From positions 1 through 42,833 of the IMG/VR virus record IMGVR_UViG_3300045241_000019: a stretch of 42,833 nt of DNA, one strand, 5' to 3'. Source of the DNA: a virus. A program made the position numbers and the translations under genes. Positions within the stretch are counted from its first letter, which is position 1. Every line of letters begins with the position of its first letter. Below are positions 24,799 to 33,129 of the stretch, one piece after another. Under the pieces are notes generated by a model. That model was not told where the DNA came from. It searched no databases and was given only the letters and a program-made list of their open reading frames with translations.

Positions 24799-24828
24799 AC
24801 AGGGACTGACGTGGGAGCGTCAGTTCGA

Positions 24829-25476
24829 TTACTCGTTGGCGTGCTTGGCCTTGTAGCGGGCTTCGGCTTCGCGCTCGTCCTGCTCCTCGGCGCTCCTGCC
24901 TCTCTTGCCCTTGGGTTCCTTGGGTTCGTACTTCTGCGCGGCTTTGGGCGGAATCCAGATCTGCACCGGCAGCGTGCCGGGGCCGTACCACAGGAGCGCC
25001 GGTACATAGTCTCCCGGCGTGCCGGGGGGCAGCGCCATCCTGTTTGGCGGCAGCAGCACCACCACTGCGTCCGCGCTCTTCTCCGCGCCTTCCGGTGGCT
25101 TTGGCAGCGTCCCATCGGGTGGGATCACGATGGGGTGCGTCGGTACGAGCGGCGGCAGTCCATCGGTCGGCGGCAGTGCAATCGGATGCTCCGGCGTAGC
25201 GGGAAGCCCCGGCGGGAACACGATGGGGTGGCTGGGGAATACCGGCTCTTCCGGCGTTCCCGGCAGCGCGTTGTCGGGATAAGGCGGCAACCAGATCGGA
25301 TGCTCCGGTGTGCCGGGGCCGACGCCGTTGGGCGGGATCACGATGGGATGCTCCGGCGATCCCGGCAGCACGATTGGGTTGGATGGGTGCGGCACTCCCG
25401 GCTGACCGGGAGTCGGCGGGACAACCTCCTTGTCGAGCGGGGTGATCAGCGCGTAGTAGGGCTTTCCTGCTTCCAT
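24829..25476 (-). CDS. Proline-rich HPI-x-PP repeat protein
   Basis: A 215-residue protein. I start it at 25476 because GAGGAGG lies five bases upstream. Residues 20-125 consist of about six degenerate units built on PxxPEHPIVIPP (with variants HPIWLPP and HPIALPP). A hydrophobic segment follows, then a strongly charged C-terminus with KxxEPKEPKGKRGRS. Such repeats occur in phage proteins of unknown role. It is the last gene of the leftward block, so is probably expressed with replication genes, not as a virion part, unless read separately. Confidence 0.6.
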   Translation of the reverse strand: MEAGKPYYALITPLDKEVVPPTPGQPGVPHPSNPIVLPGSPEHPIVIPPNGVGPGTPEHPIWLPPYPDNALPGTPEEPVFPSHPIVFPPGLPATPEHPIALPPTDGLPPLVPTHPIVIPPDGTLPKPPEGAEKSADAVVVLLPPNRMALPPGTPGDYVPALLWYGPGTLPVQIWIPPKAAQKYEPKEPKGKRGRSAEEQDEREAEARYKAKHANE

Positions 25477-25649
25477 TTTTCCTCCTCGGTGTGAGTCGGT
25501 GAGAATGACCACGGGACGTGGCATTCGTGTCCAGTGGTCGTGAACACCTCGATGCAGTCGGGGTATGGTAGCGCGAAACAGTTACCGACGTGTGACCCTT
25601 GCAGCGCCGCCTCGTAGGGGTAGTGCCAGCGGCACTCCGCGCACTTCAA
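25446..25649 (-). CDS. Small cysteine/histidine-rich protein, TTG start
   Basis: A 67-residue reading frame whose TTG overlaps the preceding stop and is preceded by GGGGAG. It opens LKCAECRWHY and has further cysteines and histidines (GNCFALPYPDC, GHECH), a plausible zinc-binding set of CxxC plus four more ligands. It overlaps the next gene by 31 bases. The ligand spacing suggests a real small zinc protein, but the TTG start and overlap keep confidence moderate. Confidence 0.45.
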   Translation of the reverse strand: MKCAECRWHYPYEAALQGSHVGNCFALPYPDCIEVFTTTGHECHVPWSFSPTHTEEEKWKQESPTTR

Positions 25650-27679
25650 AACTTGCTCCCCGGCGTCCCCGGCGCGTTGCGGATGTCGATCACTGTTGCT
25701 GACGGCAGCGGCGGAATGGCGATCCTGCGGTAGCCGCGTGCCTGCGTGACCATCGTGAACCCACCATCCCCATCGGCTAGGCCCACCGGCACGTCCGCAT
25801 CGTTGTATTGGTAGCGCTCCCAATCCCTGCGCGTGGACATCAGATCGCGCAGGCGATGGTAGTGGCCGTTGTTCTGCTGCGCTCGCGATATTCCCAGCAT
25901 GGTGAGAAGGTTCACCGTAGGGACGAAATACATGGGTTTCACCTTGCCGATCACCGGCTGCTTCATCACGTCGGTGAGAACGGCATCGAGATGCCCGTCC
26001 CACGGATCGTAGGTCATCCGCATCGCCTGCGCCTGCAAGATCCCCGGCGGCTCCGTCCACCACTCGTAGCCGCTCGCGTAGAGCGCGTAGGCTTCCGCGA
26101 ACAGCTGCTCGCGGTTGGCCGCGATCCACTCGATGTCGATCTTGTTGTTGCCGCAGTTAATTGGCACGAAGCGGCGATTGCCGGTCACGTCGCGGAGATA
26201 GGCGTCGTCGTTGGTCGTGCCCACCAGCACGAAGTGACGCTTGTACTCGCTCGTTGAGCGGCCATACGGCGGTCGGAACGAATCGGTTCTGCCGGTGATA
26301 ACACCTTTGATCGCGGCGAAGTCGGCGTATTTGAAACTTCCCAGTTCCACGATGTCGATGATCCAGCCGGTGTGGCACGTCACCTTGAAATCCTTGGTAT
26401 CCATCTTGTCGCTGGCAGCGACATACCACGGCCCGCCCAGCACCTCCAGCGCCTTCGACTTGTAGATCCCCTGCTTGCCCTCAAAGATCGTCATGGTGTC
26501 CACTTGACACCCCGGTTGCATCACGCGCGCCACCATGCTCGTCAGCAGATTCTTCGCGATCACGCTGTGGTAAGGGGTATCTTCCACGCCCCAGCCTGCC
26601 GACAGCATCTTCTCCACGCGCGCAGTGCCGTCCCAGCGCAGGCTCTGGAGCCATTCCACGATGGGGTTGCGCCGGAAGTCCGGCTGTGACGGTACTGCCA
26701 TGATCACGTTCTGTACCATCTGTGGTCGCACCTTGAAAATGCGCTGCATCCACACACCCTCGTTGAATGCCATTTCATCGGTGATAGGTTTTACGTCGTC
26801 GTCAATGCGCTCGTAGATGCGGTTCTTCACGCAGTCGAACCAGATCCGTCCCTCGTAGCGTTCGTGCTTTCGCAGCAGCCGCTGCACGTTGTCCTCGTCT
26901 ACGCGCGGAAACCCCTTCTCATCGAAGCGCATCCCCAGCACCCGCGCGAGTGTCGATGGATGCTCAAGGAAGCCTTTGCCGTCCACGCGGGGTAGCAGCG
27001 CGTACTGCGCCTGTCGCGCCGCCTGTGGTATCGCCATGAGCCAATCATCGAGTCCCAGCTGGCCGGGGAGCATTACGAACAGTGGTCGTATGCCGCGCCC
27101 CAGCAGCACGCGGCGCAGCGTCCCGGCGGCGTAGTTGACGCTCTCGTTGGTGTTGATGTCGCCGTCGAAGCAGATCTCCACCGTGTCGCCGGGGCGGAAG
27201 AGCGTGAGCAGCATGGGATGCAGATCGCGCCACGGCATCGCGGTGTTCACCAGCGCGTTGTTGCAACCGCCGATGCCGATCACGGGCTTGCGTAATTCCT
27301 TGCCCCCGCACGTCGCTTTCTTCTCGCCCTCGGTGAGCAACCATGTGACCGGCCCGTTCCACTGCCCCAGCTGCTCCCATGTGATGCCGCCCAGAATCTT
27401 CGGGTTGAGGTAGGGCATCGTCGCGTCGGTCGCCGGGAAGCCCGCATCCATCAGATCCTTGATGGACGGTTGCCCGTAGCGCTGACCGGCGAGCGCCGGA
27501 GTGAAGCGCCAGCGCCGCATCAGTGGGTGCGGCGTCCCGTTCGGGTAGTAGTACGGAATGAGGTAGCCGGTGTCCGGCGTGAAGCCGTTGCCGGGGTACG
27601 GCGTTGCATCGACATCGCTTGGAACCAGACCTGATCGAGCCAGATCGTCGTCCATAGGAACGAACGCTCCCACGTTCAT
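25646..27679 (-). CDS. Primase-helicase with DUF3854/TOPRIM-like and VapE-type domains
   Basis: A 677-residue replication protein. The N-terminal half has a TOPRIM-like pair: a TEGEK strand (E118) and FDGD (D172, D174), as in DUF3854-type primases. The C-terminal half is a VapE/virulence-associated E ATPase with FEGKQGIYKSKAL at 399-411 and the WIIDIVELGSFKYAD and KRHFVLVGTTNDD motifs. The Walker A has tyrosine (Y406) where glycine is usual (GxxGxGKS). It probably unwinds and primes phage DNA for the polymerase upstream. TTGGAG lies seven bases before ATG. Confidence 0.8.
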   Translation of the reverse strand: MNVGAFVPMDDDLARSGLVPSDVDATPYPGNGFTPDTGYLIPYYYPNGTPHPLMRRWRFTPALAGQRYGQPSIKDLMDAGFPATDATMPYLNPKILGGITWEQLGQWNGPVTWLLTEGEKKATCGGKELRKPVIGIGGCNNALVNTAMPWRDLHPMLLTLFRPGDTVEICFDGDINTNESVNYAAGTLRRVLLGRGIRPLFVMLPGQLGLDDWLMAIPQAARQAQYALLPRVDGKGFLEHPSTLARVLGMRFDEKGFPRVDEDNVQRLLRKHERYEGRIWFDCVKNRIYERIDDDVKPITDEMAFNEGVWMQRIFKVRPQMVQNVIMAVPSQPDFRRNPIVEWLQSLRWDGTARVEKMLSAGWGVEDTPYHSVIAKNLLTSMVARVMQPGCQVDTMTIFEGKQGIYKSKALEVLGGPWYVAASDKMDTKDFKVTCHTGWIIDIVELGSFKYADFAAIKGVITGRTDSFRPPYGRSTSEYKRHFVLVGTTNDDAYLRDVTGNRRFVPINCGNNKIDIEWIAANREQLFAEAYALYASGYEWWTEPPGILQAQAMRMTYDPWDGHLDAVLTDVMKQPVIGKVKPMYFVPTVNLLTMLGISRAQQNNGHYHRLRDLMSTRRDWERYQYNDADVPVGLADGDGGFTMVTQARGYRRIAIPPLPSATVIDIRNAPGTPGSKF

Positions 27680-27698
27680 AGAAGAACTCCAAAGTTAT

Positions 27699-29096
27699 TT
27701 ACGCAGCGAGCGGGGTTCGTTTCATGGCCGCGAGCAACCGACGCTGTGTCGCGTCCTTCTGGGCCAATACCGATGCTACGCGCTCGTCAATCGAGTGAGC
27801 AACCACTAACGTGTGAACCGTCACTTGTTCGTTGGGATTTCCCTGTCGCCACACGCGCGCGATGGCCTGTTGATGCAACTCACAGTCCCATGTCGGGCCA
27901 AACCAGATGACGTGCTGAGAGTGTTGCTGGAGATTCAGACCGTGACCCACACTGCGGGGGTGGGAGAGGAGATGAAATTCCCCCCGGTTGAACCCGTCGA
28001 GCATCTCCGTCAACTTCACCGGGGTGGTAGCATCATCGAGACAGCGCACCTCCACCGACGCGCGTTGCAGCGCGCTTTCTATGCGGTCGCGATCCGCGAC
28101 GAACTCGTAGAGGATCAACGCCCGCTGGCCCTGCAACTCGGCCACCAGCTGCATGAGCGCGGTGATCTTCTCGGCATGGAGTATGTGCGCGATCTTGCCG
28201 CCGTCGTAGACGAACCCTCCGCAGATCTGCCGCAATTTCTGCCCCATAGCTGCCGCAGTTGGCGGCATTACCTCCTCCCCATCCGGTAGAGCCGCAACGA
28301 ATTTTTCTTCCAGATCCTCGTAGACATCCCACGCTTCCTGCGGGAGATCCACGGTGATCGTGTTGTGCAGCAGCTTCGGCAGATCGAGGTGATCGAGCGC
28401 ATCGCCGCGCAGGACGTAGGGGCGCATCTTCGCGTCGATCATGGGGACGCACTCTTTCCGCACTACCCAATCATCGAAGTCCCGTCCAATGTTGGCGAAA
28501 TACTTCATCCGGTAGTGGGTGATGAACGGCTCCAGCGCAGCGCCGCGATCCGCGATGTACATCTGCGACCACAGATCCTCGTAGCCGCGCGGTGCCGGGG
28601 TGCCGGTGAGGATGATGCGGCGCTTGAACGACGTGAGCAGCTTGCGGATGTTCTTGAAGCGCTGTGTGCCGTGGTGCCGGAAATAGGACGACTCGTCCAC
28701 GATCAGCACGTCGGCCCCGATCATGCGGATGCGGTGCCCGTCGTCACTGGTAAGCCACGCCAGACCGTCCGGCGTGACCGTCACGATGTCGGCAACGCTC
28801 GCCGCCAGCTTGTCGATCAGCGTCTGCTTTTTCGGCCCGTGCAGCACCGTCACGGAGATGTCGCTGAAGTCGCTCCACTTCGCCTGCTCGGCGGGCCAGA
28901 CTTCCGTCGCCACGCGCAGCGGTGCCACCACCAGCGCGCGCTTGAACATCTTCTGGCTCTTCAGTACCTTCACCGTCGCCAGTACGCAACTGGTCTTGCC
29001 TAAGCCGGGATCGAAGAAAAGCCCGCTGTGCGCGTTCTCCAGCAAGTGCTTCACGCCCTCCAGCTGGTACTGCTTGGGAACCCACGGAATGCTCAT
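27699..29096 (-). CDS. SNF2-type DNA helicase/translocase
   Basis: A 465-residue superfamily 2 enzyme. Motif I is DPGLGKT (29-35), motif II is DESS (134-137), motif III is LTGTPAP (163-169), and late motifs include LSHPRSVGHGLNLQ and RVWRQGN. A DES(S) form of motif II and the WRQGN end are typical of phage SNF2-like helicases. It likely remodels or translocates on phage DNA in replication or recombination. It overlaps the VRR-NUC gene upstream by four bases. Confidence 0.88.
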   Translation of the reverse strand: MSIPWVPKQYQLEGVKHLLENAHSGLFFDPGLGKTSCVLATVKVLKSQKMFKRALVVAPLRVATEVWPAEQAKWSDFSDISVTVLHGPKKQTLIDKLAASVADIVTVTPDGLAWLTSDDGHRIRMIGADVLIVDESSYFRHHGTQRFKNIRKLLTSFKRRIILTGTPAPRGYEDLWSQMYIADRGAALEPFITHYRMKYFANIGRDFDDWVVRKECVPMIDAKMRPYVLRGDALDHLDLPKLLHNTITVDLPQEAWDVYEDLEEKFVAALPDGEEVMPPTAAAMGQKLRQICGGFVYDGGKIAHILHAEKITALMQLVAELQGQRALILYEFVADRDRIESALQRASVEVRCLDDATTPVKLTEMLDGFNRGEFHLLSHPRSVGHGLNLQQHSQHVIWFGPTWDCELHQQAIARVWRQGNPNEQVTVHTLVVAHSIDERVASVLAQKDATQRRLLAAMKRTPLAA

Positions 29097-29479
29097 GCCG
29101 TCCTCGTATAGTCGAGGAAGAATTTTTCAGCCTGCGCTTTTCCGTAGTACACGCGCACGTCCATCCCGGCCTCGCGCATATTCTGCAATCGGCGCATCTG
29201 CGGCGTGGACAGTCGGCCCTTGTGCGTTTTCAACTCAACGAATTTCGGCGGGTTGCCACCGACGATGACATCGGGGAAGCCTCGCCACGATTGGCTCGTC
29301 ACCTTGGCGACGAATAGTCCGTAGCGTCTGCACTCTGCGATGAACCAGCGCTGGATCTTCGCTTCCGTCCAGCGCAATTCAACCGTAGGTACACGGGCCA
29401 CCGTTGGAGCGGCGGAAGTGACAGCCCCGGCAGAATCGGTTCGGCCTCGCCGGATAGATCGTGTCGTTGAGATAGTCAT
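29093..29479 (-). CDS. VRR-NUC domain nuclease
   Basis: A 128-residue protein. I chose ATG 29479 because GGAG lies seven bases upstream. The conserved core starts near residue 31 (TEAKIQRWF), then SWRGFPDVIVGG (aspartate of the active site) and FVELKTHKG (E-x-K), followed by a C-terminal helix. VRR-NUC enzymes are structure-specific nucleases often paired with SNF2 helicases, as here. The start lies 101 bases inside the neighbouring nuclease gene. Since residues 1-28 are not conserved, a later start is possible. Confidence 0.8.
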   Translation of the reverse strand: MTISTTRSIRRGRTDSAGAVTSAAPTVARVPTVELRWTEAKIQRWFIAECRRYGLFVAKVTSQSWRGFPDVIVGGNPPKFVELKTHKGRLSTPQMRRLQNMREAGMDVRVYYGKAQAEKFFLDYTRTA

Positions 29480-30131
29480 GTGAGAACTCCGTGAACTCCT
29501 GTTTGAGCGGCTCCAGCGCCGCCGGGGTGAAATTGAGAATGTCGTGGCCTTCGGGGTAGCGGTCGAGATAGCGGATACGCACGTCCACCGTTTTGCTCGG
29601 ATGCAGCAGCAGCGCCGCGAGCGCGTACAGGCGTGCCTGTTTGTGATGGTCTTCGTACTGCTTGCCGGTCTTCCACTCCCACACGTCGATGTGGTTCTCG
29701 CCCCGGCGTTCGATTGCGTCCAGCACCACGCGCAGCCACACGTTCGGCGCGAAGTAATCGGCCACCGGCTCCCAGTTGCGGTCGAACGCGGCGCGCACCT
29801 CGGTCTGCGCTCCAGCATCGCGCAGATGCTGGAAGAGCGGCATCCACTGATCGGAGAACGCAAGATCGGTATTCACCAGTGCGTCGGACGGCGCGCTGAT
29901 TGCAGCTTCCACAGCAGCATGAACATCCAGCCCGCGTTGCAGATGCTCGCTCTTCGGCTCCGGCAGGCGGTCGATCTTCCTGAAGCGGATCACCAGCGGA
30001 CAGGTGTTGTGCTGCTGCACGTTGGAGAACGACCACGCCGTTTGCTTTGGGTATGCTGGCAGCGTCACCGGCACGACCGGCGTCAGCGGAACCGGCTCGC
30101 CCTTGTGATCGTGCGTTCCGAAATTGTTCAT
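29379..30131 (-). CDS. PD-(D/E)XK nuclease with candidate iron-sulphur cluster (Cas4/RecB type)
   Basis: A 250-residue protein started at 30131, with GGAG eight bases before ATG. An NTCPLVIRF motif (Cys44) and a C-terminal NRFCRGCHF plus GGPC (Cys234, Cys237, Cys247) give four cysteines in the arrangement that binds a 4Fe-4S cluster in Cas4- and AddB-like nucleases. The catalytic E-x-K lies in WEWKTGKQ. Substrates are probably single-stranded or branched DNA during recombination. It overlaps the next nuclease gene by 101 bases. Confidence 0.75.
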   Translation of the reverse strand: MNNFGTHDHKGEPVPLTPVVPVTLPAYPKQTAWSFSNVQQHNTCPLVIRFRKIDRLPEPKSEHLQRGLDVHAAVEAAISAPSDALVNTDLAFSDQWMPLFQHLRDAGAQTEVRAAFDRNWEPVADYFAPNVWLRVVLDAIERRGENHIDVWEWKTGKQYEDHHKQARLYALAALLLHPSKTVDVRIRYLDRYPEGHDILNFTPAALEPLKQEFTEFSHDYLNDTIYPARPNRFCRGCHFRRSNGGPCTYG

Positions 30132-30460
30132 GGTTTTTGCTCCGCGTATTGCTTGCCGATATAGATGGGAAGCTGTGTTGCGTGCGACTGTGGCATCAGC
30201 GCATTCACCGTGCGTCCGGTCTTGATGATGATTCCCTGCTTGATGGCGTGATTCCACATCGCGCCCCATGCGTTGAAATGCTGCGGTGAAAAGCCTTTGT
30301 AATGCTCGTACCAGATGCGAAAGTGTTGCGGCGTGAACTCGCATCCGGCGAAGTAGTTGGAGTAGCGCCGCAGTTTTCCAAGGCAATACGTTTCCCAATC
30401 GGCGTTGTGCGCTAGAACCAGCTGTATTCCAGCGTCACGAAGCTGAGTGCCTTCGCTCAT
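30128..30460 (-). CDS. Conserved phage protein, possible winged-helix
   Basis: A 110-residue protein opening MSEGTQLRDAGIQLVLAHNA, with the pattern W..YCLGKLRRY, NAWGAMWNHAIKQGIII and PQSHATQLPIY. Proteins with this N-A-W-G...AIK.G.I..TG pattern are frequent in phage replication regions, usually unannotated. The helical first half and IIKTGRTVNAL end suggest a winged-helix DNA-binding fold. I read the start from the ATG, not from GTG codons further up. It is coupled to both neighbours by start-stop overlaps. Confidence 0.6.
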   Translation of the reverse strand: MSEGTQLRDAGIQLVLAHNADWETYCLGKLRRYSNYFAGCEFTPQHFRIWYEHYKGFSPQHFNAWGAMWNHAIKQGIIIKTGRTVNALMPQSHATQLPIYIGKQYAEQKP

Positions 30461-30717
30461 GTTTTTTTCACCTTCAGTTTCTTGTACGCGCGCTCCCCGG
30501 CACACGCAGGGCAGTCGTCATGCATGGTGTGCTGCGAATAGATCGCTTTGTCTGCCGCGTTTACCAGCTGTCCTGCCAGATCCAGCAGTTGGGTCAGCCG
30601 CACAATCGTCGCCTGCTGGCTCTCCAGCATCGCAGCGACGTAGTGCGGATCTGGCGGGCGCAACCCGATACGCAACGCCTCGCAGGCGTCGTTGACTTCC
30701 TGCTGAGACACGGTCAT
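30457..30717 (-). CDS. Small protein with possible single CxxC, unknown function
   Basis: An 86-residue protein. A helical middle (LESQQATIVRLTQLLDLAGQ) precedes DDCPACAGERAYKKLKVKKT at the end, with a single CxxC and a basic tail. Overlap of its stop with the next ATG and of its start with the preceding stop supports it as a gene. It may bind zinc as a dimer or with a partner; the function is unknown. Confidence 0.55.
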   Translation of the reverse strand: MTVSQQEVNDACEALRIGLRPPDPHYVAAMLESQQATIVRLTQLLDLAGQLVNAADKAIYSQHTMHDDCPACAGERAYKKLKVKKT

Positions 30718-30938
30718 TGCACCACCTTCATCGGAAGTTCACTGGCGGGAACTTTGGAGCAAGCACCCTCGTTGCAGGCAATGCATTGCAGATGCTGATG
30801 CTTTTTCGGCTCGTCTTCGTGCGAGCAGAAGAAAACTTGAAATGCCTGCTTGCCGCAGTCGCAGACAACGACGACTACCTCTGCCAGATCGCCTGTGCCG
30901 GTAGCAACCGCAGTACCCATCTCCAGATGGACGCTCAT
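30714..30938 (-). CDS. Small cysteine-rich protein
   Basis: A 74-residue protein read from the ATG at 30938, preceded by GAGAGG at a good distance. It carries CDCGK, FFCSHED and CIACNEGAC, several CxxC-like pairs that would suit one or two zinc ions. A hydrophobic strand (LAEVVVVV) precedes them. It is one of three consecutive small cysteine-rich proteins in this operon. No family is recognised. Confidence 0.6.
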   Translation of the reverse strand: MSVHLEMGTAVATGTGDLAEVVVVVCDCGKQAFQVFFCSHEDEPKKHQHLQCIACNEGACSKVPASELPMKVVQ

Positions 30939-31279
30939 TTTTTGCCTCTCTTGACCGGCGGCTTCCACGCCCGCTCTTTTTTCGTGATCCGCTGCTTGAG
31001 TCCGGTGAGTGTCTCGCTCACCCTGCGCGCCTCGGCTTCAGCTTCGGCAGCGCGCCGTGCTTGCTCGGTCGCGATGCGCGTCTGCTCGTCCAGCTTCCTG
31101 CGTAGCCGCGTGTTCTCCGATTCGGTGAAGGCTTGACAGTGCCCGTTCGGACACCAGAAGTCGCCGCCCTGCTGTTTCAACGTCGCGTGCTGGTGGTATG
31201 GCAGACCAAACATCACACCGCACTTGTAGCAAGTAACGGTTTCAAACCATACGTCGGTCTTGACAGCAAGTGATGTCAT
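30935..31279 (-). CDS. Zinc-ribbon plus coiled-coil protein
   Basis: A 114-residue protein from ATG 31279, with GGGGAG seven bases upstream. A zinc ribbon is formed by CYKC near residue 17 and CPNGHC near 43, then a charged coiled coil spans about 50-95 (SENTRLRRKLDEQTRIATEQ), followed by a basic tail ending in RGKK. Proteins of this plan occur in many phage early regions with unknown role, possibly nucleic acid binding. It is coupled to the DNA polymerase by ATGA overlap. Confidence 0.65.
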   Translation of the reverse strand: MTSLAVKTDVWFETVTCYKCGVMFGLPYHQHATLKQQGGDFWCPNGHCQAFTESENTRLRRKLDEQTRIATEQARRAAEAEAEARRVSETLTGLKQRITKKERAWKPPVKRGKK

Positions 31280-33129
31280 AGCAATTCTCCCCATGATGGG
31301 CCGCGCTCGATGTCCACGATCATCGGCACGTCGATGGGCAGCGCGTTCACCATGCAGGCGCGCAGCACGTCGGCGGCTACCTTCGTCGGCGGCGAACTGA
31401 TGTCGATCTCGTCGTAGACTTGCGCCAGCAGCCGCCCGCCGCAGCCGCTCTCGCAGAACTTGATGATCGCTTCCTTGGTCTGATCCGACGCGCCGCCTTG
31501 GATCAATTTATTAAATTGTTTGTAGAGATAGTCCTGCTGGCGCATCCGATCCGGCTCGTCATCGGTGGGATCTTTCACCATCCCCGGCGGCTCCGGCTTG
31601 ATCAGCCGCCCGCCCAGCGAGCGGATGGAGCCGTAGGCGCGGGTGCGGTGCGACACCGCGTCGATCACGCCACGGATGCCGGGATTCACCGCGTAGTAGG
31701 CGTTGCGGATCGCGGTCGCCATCTCCACCGTGCAACCCAGCTGCTGCGCGAGTTTCTTCGCACCGCCCCCGTAGATGATGAGGAACGCGACCGTCTTCGC
31801 GATCTTGCGCCAGCGCTTTTTCTCCTCGTCGGTGTTGTAGGGAGCGTTCAGCGTCTGCGCCAGCAGCGCGGCGGTCTGCGTGTGCAGATCGAGCAGCGGA
31901 TCTTCCTTGTACGCAGCAAGCATCTTGCCGTCTTCGTAATGCGCGGCGATCCGCAACTCCTGCGAGTTGTAGTCGCCTGACACCCACTCGTCGCCTTCCT
32001 CCGGCAGCAGCGCCGTCCGCAATTCGGGGAGCGCGTCGAACCCCGGCGGGATCACGATCTGCGCCGGATTCGGCACGTTGGCGAGGTTGGGATGGTCACT
32101 CGCGATGCGCCCAGTGCGGGTGCCGTCGCCGTTGACCCCGCGCACTTGGTTCCAGTTGGTGTGCAGCCGCCGGTCGTAGGCGCTGGACGCCACCCACGGC
32201 CCCACGAAGGTGTTGAGCATTGTATCGGCGGTTCCCCTGTACGCGAGCAGCTGCGTCAGTGCCACGTCGCTGCAACAGCGCACCAGCGCGGGCTTCGCAA
32301 CGCTCCTCTTGCCGCCGGGAGTCAATTCCCATTCCTTCACCACGCCTGCGGCGTCCATCGCATCGGCCAACTCCTCGCCGGAATTGATGTTGAAGGTCTT
32401 GCCCAGCCGCTTGTAGATCATGCCGTCAGCAGCATCGAGCGTCACCGCCAACTCGTCGGCCCAGATGTTCAACCGGAACCGATCCACGCGGATGCCGCGT
32501 TGCTCTGCCTGCACCAAGTGCGGCATCAATCGGCGCTCCCGGTTGTAGGCTTCCTCCTGCGTTTGCAGAATGTCGGGAGCAAGATGATCAAACAGCGCCC
32601 ACGTCCGCACCACGTCGCCAATCGCGTAGGGCGCGACCAGATCGCCGGATGCGTAGGAAATGAACGCGCCAGCAGTAGACGGTTTGGCTCCCGGTACGTT
32701 CTTCAAGATCCATTCGTGCAGCACGTTCTGCTCGGTCGGCTCTTTCCCCAGCAGGCGCTCGCATGAAGGCTTCAACGAAAACGTCGCGGCGTGCGCTTCG
32801 TGCAGGAACAGCAGATAGAGCGTGTCGTCCCATCGGCGCGGGAAGCGCATCCCGAAATGCAGCCACGACACCTCCAGATCGAACTTCGCGTTGTGGAAGA
32901 GGCACGGCCCCCGCCACGCCATCGCGAGCGCGCGGGCTGCTTCCTCGCGCTCGCAGTTGTTACCGGCAGGATGCCCCCAGCGCAGATACTCGGTCTTGCC
33001 GTCAGGCCAGCGGAACGCTACCCCCACCGGCTCCGGCGGCAGGCCATGTGGACGCGGGCCTATCGCGCGAGTCTCGTAGTCCACCGTCGTCGTCGTTGCG
33101 ATCAGCTGCCGGATCTCTGCCAGATTCAT
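31276..33129 (-). CDS. Family A DNA polymerase with 3'-5' exonuclease
   Basis: A 617-residue replicative polymerase. The exonuclease has DYE (D17, E19) and NAKFD (N80, D84). In the polymerase domain, motif A is GDYNSQELR (D387 region), motif B is RKIAKTVAFLIIYG (R441, K445, F449), and motif C is QVYDEID (D573). Phe at the motif B position corresponds to E. coli Pol I Phe762. Motif C has tyrosine where the family usually has histidine (VHDE). It lacks a 5'-3' exonuclease domain. The start is the ATG in the ATGA overlap with the small upstream gene. Confidence 0.92.
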   Translation of the reverse strand: MNLAEIRQLIATTTTVDYETRAIGPRPHGLPPEPVGVAFRWPDGKTEYLRWGHPAGNNCEREEAARALAMAWRGPCLFHNAKFDLEVSWLHFGMRFPRRWDDTLYLLFLHEAHAATFSLKPSCERLLGKEPTEQNVLHEWILKNVPGAKPSTAGAFISYASGDLVAPYAIGDVVRTWALFDHLAPDILQTQEEAYNRERRLMPHLVQAEQRGIRVDRFRLNIWADELAVTLDAADGMIYKRLGKTFNINSGEELADAMDAAGVVKEWELTPGGKRSVAKPALVRCCSDVALTQLLAYRGTADTMLNTFVGPWVASSAYDRRLHTNWNQVRGVNGDGTRTGRIASDHPNLANVPNPAQIVIPPGFDALPELRTALLPEEGDEWVSGDYNSQELRIAAHYEDGKMLAAYKEDPLLDLHTQTAALLAQTLNAPYNTDEEKKRWRKIAKTVAFLIIYGGGAKKLAQQLGCTVEMATAIRNAYYAVNPGIRGVIDAVSHRTRAYGSIRSLGGRLIKPEPPGMVKDPTDDEPDRMRQQDYLYKQFNKLIQGGASDQTKEAIIKFCESGCGGRLLAQVYDEIDISSPPTKVAADVLRACMVNALPIDVPMIVDIERGPSWGELL

